Assembly (NCBI GenBank): GCA_046094825.1 | Contig: JBJTIF010000001.1 | Coordinates: 1 to 5,798 of the forward strand | Reading direction: 5' to 3' | Source of the DNA: JBJTIF01 sp046094825 | GTDB taxonomy: Bacteria; Actinomycetota; UBA4738; HRBIN12 | Length of the DNA: 5,798 nt | Shown here: piece by piece, positions 2,990 through 5,798 of the stretch | Position numbering within the stretch: the stretch's first letter is position 1 | Layout: the number at the start of each line of letters is the position of its first letter | Program-made: the position numbers and the translations under genes | Notes under the pieces: model-generated | The model's database searches: none | What the model was told of the DNA's origin: nothing | What the model saw: the letters and a program-made list of their open reading frames with translations, nothing else

Positions 2990-5798
2990 GGAGCATGAAC
3001 GCCCCCAGTTGTTCATGTTCAAATATCTGTGCAATCAATTCAATAAATTCTGCACGACCATACATTTCTTTATCTGTTGGTGGGCAAACATTTGATTGGT
3101 TGTATGATACTGGGGCTACGGTGTCCGTGGTTTCTATTAATGTTTTCAAAAGTCTTAAAGATCAAGGTCTTCCGCTCGAAATCGAGAGGAATTTAACTTC
3201 TGCAAACAGCTCTACCTTAGAGGTAAAGGCTCGCAGACTTCTTACAGTTTCTTATCGAGGTAAAGAATACAACGTCCCAGTCTACGTTGTTGCTAACCTT
3301 AACGAAAGGGCTATTGCGGGTATTGATATGATCAACACCTTGGGCGTCTGTTACGACCCCAAAACAAAGGCATTCATCTCAGAAATAACAGATGAATTCT
3401 CCAAGGTTACCACAGCCAGAGCTATCCACTTCGACCCTTTCGAGGCCGTCACAGTTAAATGTACGGTCTCTAAGTGGAACGATACTGATACGCTCGCTAC
3501 GGTATCTTGCCATAGTCCTCAATACCCTTCTATTTTTGCAGCTCCCTCAGTTAATACAGTGTTTGAAGAAGGCAAAGTATTTGTGGTTCTTAAAAACTGT
3601 AGCCCAACGTCACTACTCCTTCCACGCGGCACAATGATTGGCGACGCCACCCCTGTTGCATCTGTACATGCCATAGACCAAGAGCAGCTCTTCAAAACGA
3701 ACGTCAAGCCACCTCCACCGCTTAAACAAGGAAACCGTGAGCATTTTATAAGCAAAGTCAATTTAAATGTACCCATTCATTACCATGATGCATTTGTTAA
3801 ACTGTTGCTTGCTAACCATGATGTATTCAGTAAAACCCCTTCCGATATTGGTCGTGCCACGCATTTTGAGCACACCATCATGCTTAAAGAATTTGACCCT
3901 GTTTTCCGTAAGCAGTTTCGCATACCAGACGCGCATCGCGAGGCCCTCGAGACACAAGTTCAAGAGTGGCTCGATATGGGCATTATTGAGCCCTGCCATA
4001 GCCGTTATAACGCGCCTATATTCGTAGTCCCTAAAAAAGGCGGTAAAATTCGCTTCGTTCTTGACTATCGCGCCTTGAATGACGCAAGTCACGACGATAG
4101 ATATTGCATGAAGGACGTTAATGAATGTATAGGAGATATTGGCAAAGCTAAGTCAAACATATTTTCCACATTGGATCTAACACACGGGTCTTGGCAGCTC
4201 CCCTTGCGTGACAAGTGCAGGCCGTACACAGCATTCACTGTACCGGGCCTAGGTCAATATCAATATAAAGTCTTAAGCATGGGTCTTAAGGGTGGACCTG
4301 GATCATTCCAACGGATGATGGAATTGACAACTAAAGGCCTTAAAAATGTCATTGTTTATATTGACGACCTGTTAGTACACTCTAATAATTATGAGCTCCA
4401 TCTTGAAATTTTAGAATCATTGTTTACACGACTGAGACACTTTAAAATTAAGCTCAACCTCGAAAAGTGCGTTTTCGGGTCTAACTCAGTCGCTTACTTA
4501 GGCTATCGCCTTACCCCACAAGGTATAATCCCCGGCGCTGATAAACTTAAGGCCATCAGGGAAGCTAAACCTCCAGCAACATTGTCACAAGTCAGGGCCT
4601 TTCTTGGTTTGTGCAACTTCTTTCGTGCTCATGTTCCACGTTACTCTGTGGTTAGCGCGCCCTTACAGTACCTCACAACAAAGGAGGCACACTATAGGGG
4701 TCCAAACCTACCACCAGATGCACTGGCATCGTTTGAGGCACTTAAGGACGCACTTATCAATCACCCTGTCTTACAATACCCCAAAGAGGATCTTCCGTTC
4801 GAACTTTACACGGACGCGTCCATAGGTTCATTAGAATACGGGGGAGGCTATGGAGCGGTACTAACGCAACCCGATAAGTTTGGCAAAAATAACGTTCTTG
4901 CATACGCCAGTAGAGGGCTTAAATCGTATGAGAAAAATTATCAGCCTTTTGTAGCTGAAATGATGGCCGCGGTCTGGGCCATGAACCATTTCAGTAATTA
5001 CCTTAAGGGTAGACATTTCACATTGTACACGGATCATAAGCTGTTAGAAAAGTTATCTAAGGTCCATACTCGCACGTACAATAGGTTACAAACCGAAATG
5101 ATGAAATTCTCGTTTGACATTAAATATAAGCCAGGCAAAGAAATGCCTGCAGATTTTCTATCCCGTAACATACCGGCAGAATCTTCCCCGCCTCAAGAGG
5201 AGGTGTTTGCTATAGATTTCGACACTGCCGATATTAGAATCGCACAGAAACAAGACCCCTTTTGTCAAACTCTCAATAGTTTTCTAGCCAGGGGAGTCTT
5301 GCCAGAAGATAACGCGCAGGCTACTCTTGTAAAACGCATAGCACCCCTTATATTTGAGAAATCTGGTATCCTTTTCAGAAATAACACTGATCCCGCGACC
5401 GATCAAACCGTCGCCTTGTTGATCCTGCCGAAGGTCCTAGTACCCGACGCAGTCCACAGGGCCCACGGCTCCCTCCTCACTGGTCATGGGGGGGTTGAGA
5501 AAACGAAACGTCGCCTGTTCATGTGTTATTACTGGCCTAACATGTTAGCTGATATTAAGCAGTTACTAGCCGAGTGCCCCAGATGTCAACTGACTTCCAA
5601 AAAGTCTAAGTCGCATGATGTACTACACCCGCTACCACAATGTTCTAAGCCCAACCAAAGAATCCACATGGATCTCTTTGGCCCGCTTAAAACACCCACA
5701 AAGGCTAAAGCCTACATCCTTTGTATGACTGACGCTTTTTCTAAATACGTGGAGGCGGTAGTCGCTAGCGATAAGACAGCTAATCATATTGCACAACT
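2977..5798 (+). CDS. pol: Pol polyprotein: protease, reverse transcriptase, RNase H, integrase (partial at 3' end)
   Basis: This frame is open without interruption to the right edge, giving about 938 codons after the slip at 2983. It is one base back relative to gag and has no start of its own before the heptamer, so it is best read as the C-terminal part of a Gag-Pol fusion. The polyprotein would be cut by its own protease and would copy the RNA into DNA and insert it into the host genome. Domain order is protease (about 3085-3360), a beta-rich spacer (about 3361-3780), reverse transcriptase (about 3900-4560), a connection region, RNase H (about 4795-5170) and integrase (from about 5220). 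All key residues of protease, polymerase and RNase H are present, as are the integrase zinc ligands. The transframe peptide is Cys-rich (SCSCSNIC). An ATG at 2995, six bases past the gag stop and with A at -3, leaves stop-restart initiation as a weaker alternative to frameshifting. Confidence 0.93.
2991..3115 (+). promoter_or_regulatory. Frameshift-stimulating hairpin with possible long-loop pseudoknot
   Basis: GAGCATGAAC (2991-3000) pairs with GTTCATGTTC (3011-3020): 10 bp with one G-U at 2993/3018, beginning 7 nt after the slippery site. In the 10-nt loop, CCCCAGT (3003-3009) is exactly complementary to ACTGGGG (3109-3115). Joined, they make an H-type pseudoknot with stem 1 of 10 bp, a 2-nt first loop, stem 2 of 7 bp and an 88-nt final loop. 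That final loop can itself fold a small hairpin (GTGCA 3029-3033 with TGCAC 3051-3055). The hairpin is well supported by position; the pseudoknot pairing is an inference. Confidence 0.72.
3085..3360 (+). other. Aspartic protease domain of Pol
   Basis: The catalytic motif D-T-G-A is encoded at 3106-3117, preceded by GQTFDWLY and followed by a hydrophobic turn (TVSVVS), as in retropepsins. About 70 codons later, IAGIDMINTLGV (3313-3348) fits the second conserved hydrophobic-Gly motif (usually I-L-G-x-D). It would act as a homodimer to cut Gag and Gag-Pol. The DTGA codons overlap the proposed pseudoknot partner at 3109-3115. Confidence 0.88.
3361..3780 (+). other. Spacer region between protease and reverse transcriptase
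   Basis: About 140 residues predicted by eye to be rich in beta strands (EAVTVKCTV, GKVFVVLKNCSP, SLLLPRGTMIGDA), followed by a PPPP stretch at 3709-3720. Many Ty3/Gypsy Pol proteins have a similar segment here, with a pattern of N-x-S then hydrophobic residues then R/K-G-T. I know of no enzymatic motif in it. Confidence 0.55.
3900..4560 (+). other. Reverse transcriptase domain of Pol
   Basis: The fingers/palm entry is EWLDMGIIEP (3964-3993) and RFVLDYRALN (4051-4080). The first catalytic Asp is in FSTLDL (codon 4174), followed by THGSWQLPL. The metal-binding motif is Y-I-D-D at 4357-4368. The next conserved block is LEKCVFGSNSVAYLGYRLT (4468-4515). All three catalytic Asp residues are present. 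The block before YIDD reads SMGLKGGPGSFQRMM rather than the more common MPFGLxNAPxxFQ, which probably marks a sublineage. Confidence 0.95.
4795..5170 (+). other. RNase H domain of Pol
   Basis: The four catalytic acidic residues can be placed: D in ELYTDAS (codon 4813), E in AEMMAAVWAM (4957), D in LYTDHK (5032) and D in PADFLSR (5152). RNase H degrades the RNA strand during reverse transcription and leaves the polypurine primer. The order and spacing match Ty3/Gypsy RNase H. Confidence 0.92.
5220..5798 (+). other. Integrase: zinc-binding domain and start of catalytic core (truncated by window)
   Basis: The HHCC zinc module uses His codons 5464 and 5485 (H-x6-H) and Cys codons 5575 and 5584 (C-x2-C), with the typical YYWPNM between them. 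The core starts at HMDLFGP, whose Asp (5671) is the first of the D,D-35-E triad. TDAFSKYVEA follows at about 5728. The second Asp and the Glu lie past the edge, so the activity of this copy and any chromodomain cannot be judged. Confidence 0.9.

Larger units (their letters stand above)
1436..5798 (+). mobile_element. 5' portion of a Ty3/Gypsy-type LTR retrotransposon (LTR, PBS, gag, pol)
   Basis: LTR, tRNA primer-binding site, leader, gag with a CCHC zinc knuckle, and a pol with protease, reverse transcriptase, RNase H and integrase in that order. Integrase after RNase H separates this from Ty1/Copia, where integrase precedes reverse transcriptase. The element runs off the right edge inside integrase. 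An env gene like the one at 2-1234 would be expected beyond it. All visible frames are intact, which suggests a recent or selectively maintained copy. Assignment to Metaviridae is strong; I cannot place the lineage within it. Confidence 0.93.

Noticed and set aside
2995..2997. ATG just after the gag stop as an independent pol start
   Set aside because: It is possible through termination-reinitiation (A at -3), but the in-phase slippery heptamer with a hairpin 7 nt downstream explains pol expression better.
3392..4825. Short plus- and minus-strand open frames inside pol (3392-3637, 3519-3776, 3763-4092, 3767-4027, 4604-4825)
   Set aside because: The pol frame is continuous with catalytic motifs across this whole stretch, so these are shadows in other frames.
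5488..5494. Run of seven G in integrase as a programmed slip or sequencing error
   Set aside because: The frame reads correctly through the conserved zinc-binding region (TGHGGVEKTK), so no shift is needed.

Overview
The window is eukaryotic retroelement DNA: an envelope-bearing LTR retrotransposon of the Ty3/Gypsy (Metaviridae) type, most likely from an invertebrate animal. This rests on a CCHC-type Gag, a protease–reverse transcriptase–RNase H–integrase order in Pol, a transmembrane Env-like glycoprotein, and an LTR with an RNA polymerase II promoter (TATA box, arthropod-like initiator, AATAAA). No bacterial genes, tRNA or rRNA genes or CRISPR arrays are visible. The host species cannot be read from the sequence.

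Layout, all on the plus strand: the 3' part of an env gene (2-1234, open at the left edge); a short 3' untranslated stretch (1235-1428); a polypurine tract (1429-1435); one LTR of about 474 bp (about 1436-1909) with U3 repeats, TATA box, initiator and poly(A) signal; a tRNA primer-binding site (1910 onward); a leader with no AUG; gag (1973-2989); and pol, entered by -1 frameshifting from the end of gag and still open at the right edge (2977-5798). Integrase is cut off inside its catalytic core.

The order env–LTR–gag–pol is circularly permuted relative to a normal provirus (LTR–gag–pol–env–LTR). One LTR has a polypurine tract on its left and a primer-binding site on its right, so it looks like both the 3' LTR of one copy and the 5' LTR of the next. 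The simplest explanations are a tandem pair sharing an LTR, a one-LTR DNA circle, or an assembly that closed on the LTR. The visible frames carry no stops or frameshifts other than the gag/pol junction, which argues for a young element.

The most interesting signal is that junction. A U UUA AAC slippery heptamer lies in the Gag frame (2977-2983), inside a gag/pol overlap of only 13 nt. It is followed after 7 nt by a 10-bp hairpin. Seven bases of the hairpin loop are exactly complementary to a site 94 nt further on that encodes the protease active site. This resembles a coronavirus-style frameshift pseudoknot.

How the parts would work together: the LTR drives a genomic RNA whose first AUG starts Gag. 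A minority of ribosomes slip to make Gag-Pol. A host tRNA primes minus-strand DNA synthesis at the primer-binding site, and the polypurine tract primes the plus strand. Env, presumably made from a spliced RNA, would let particles bud and enter cells.
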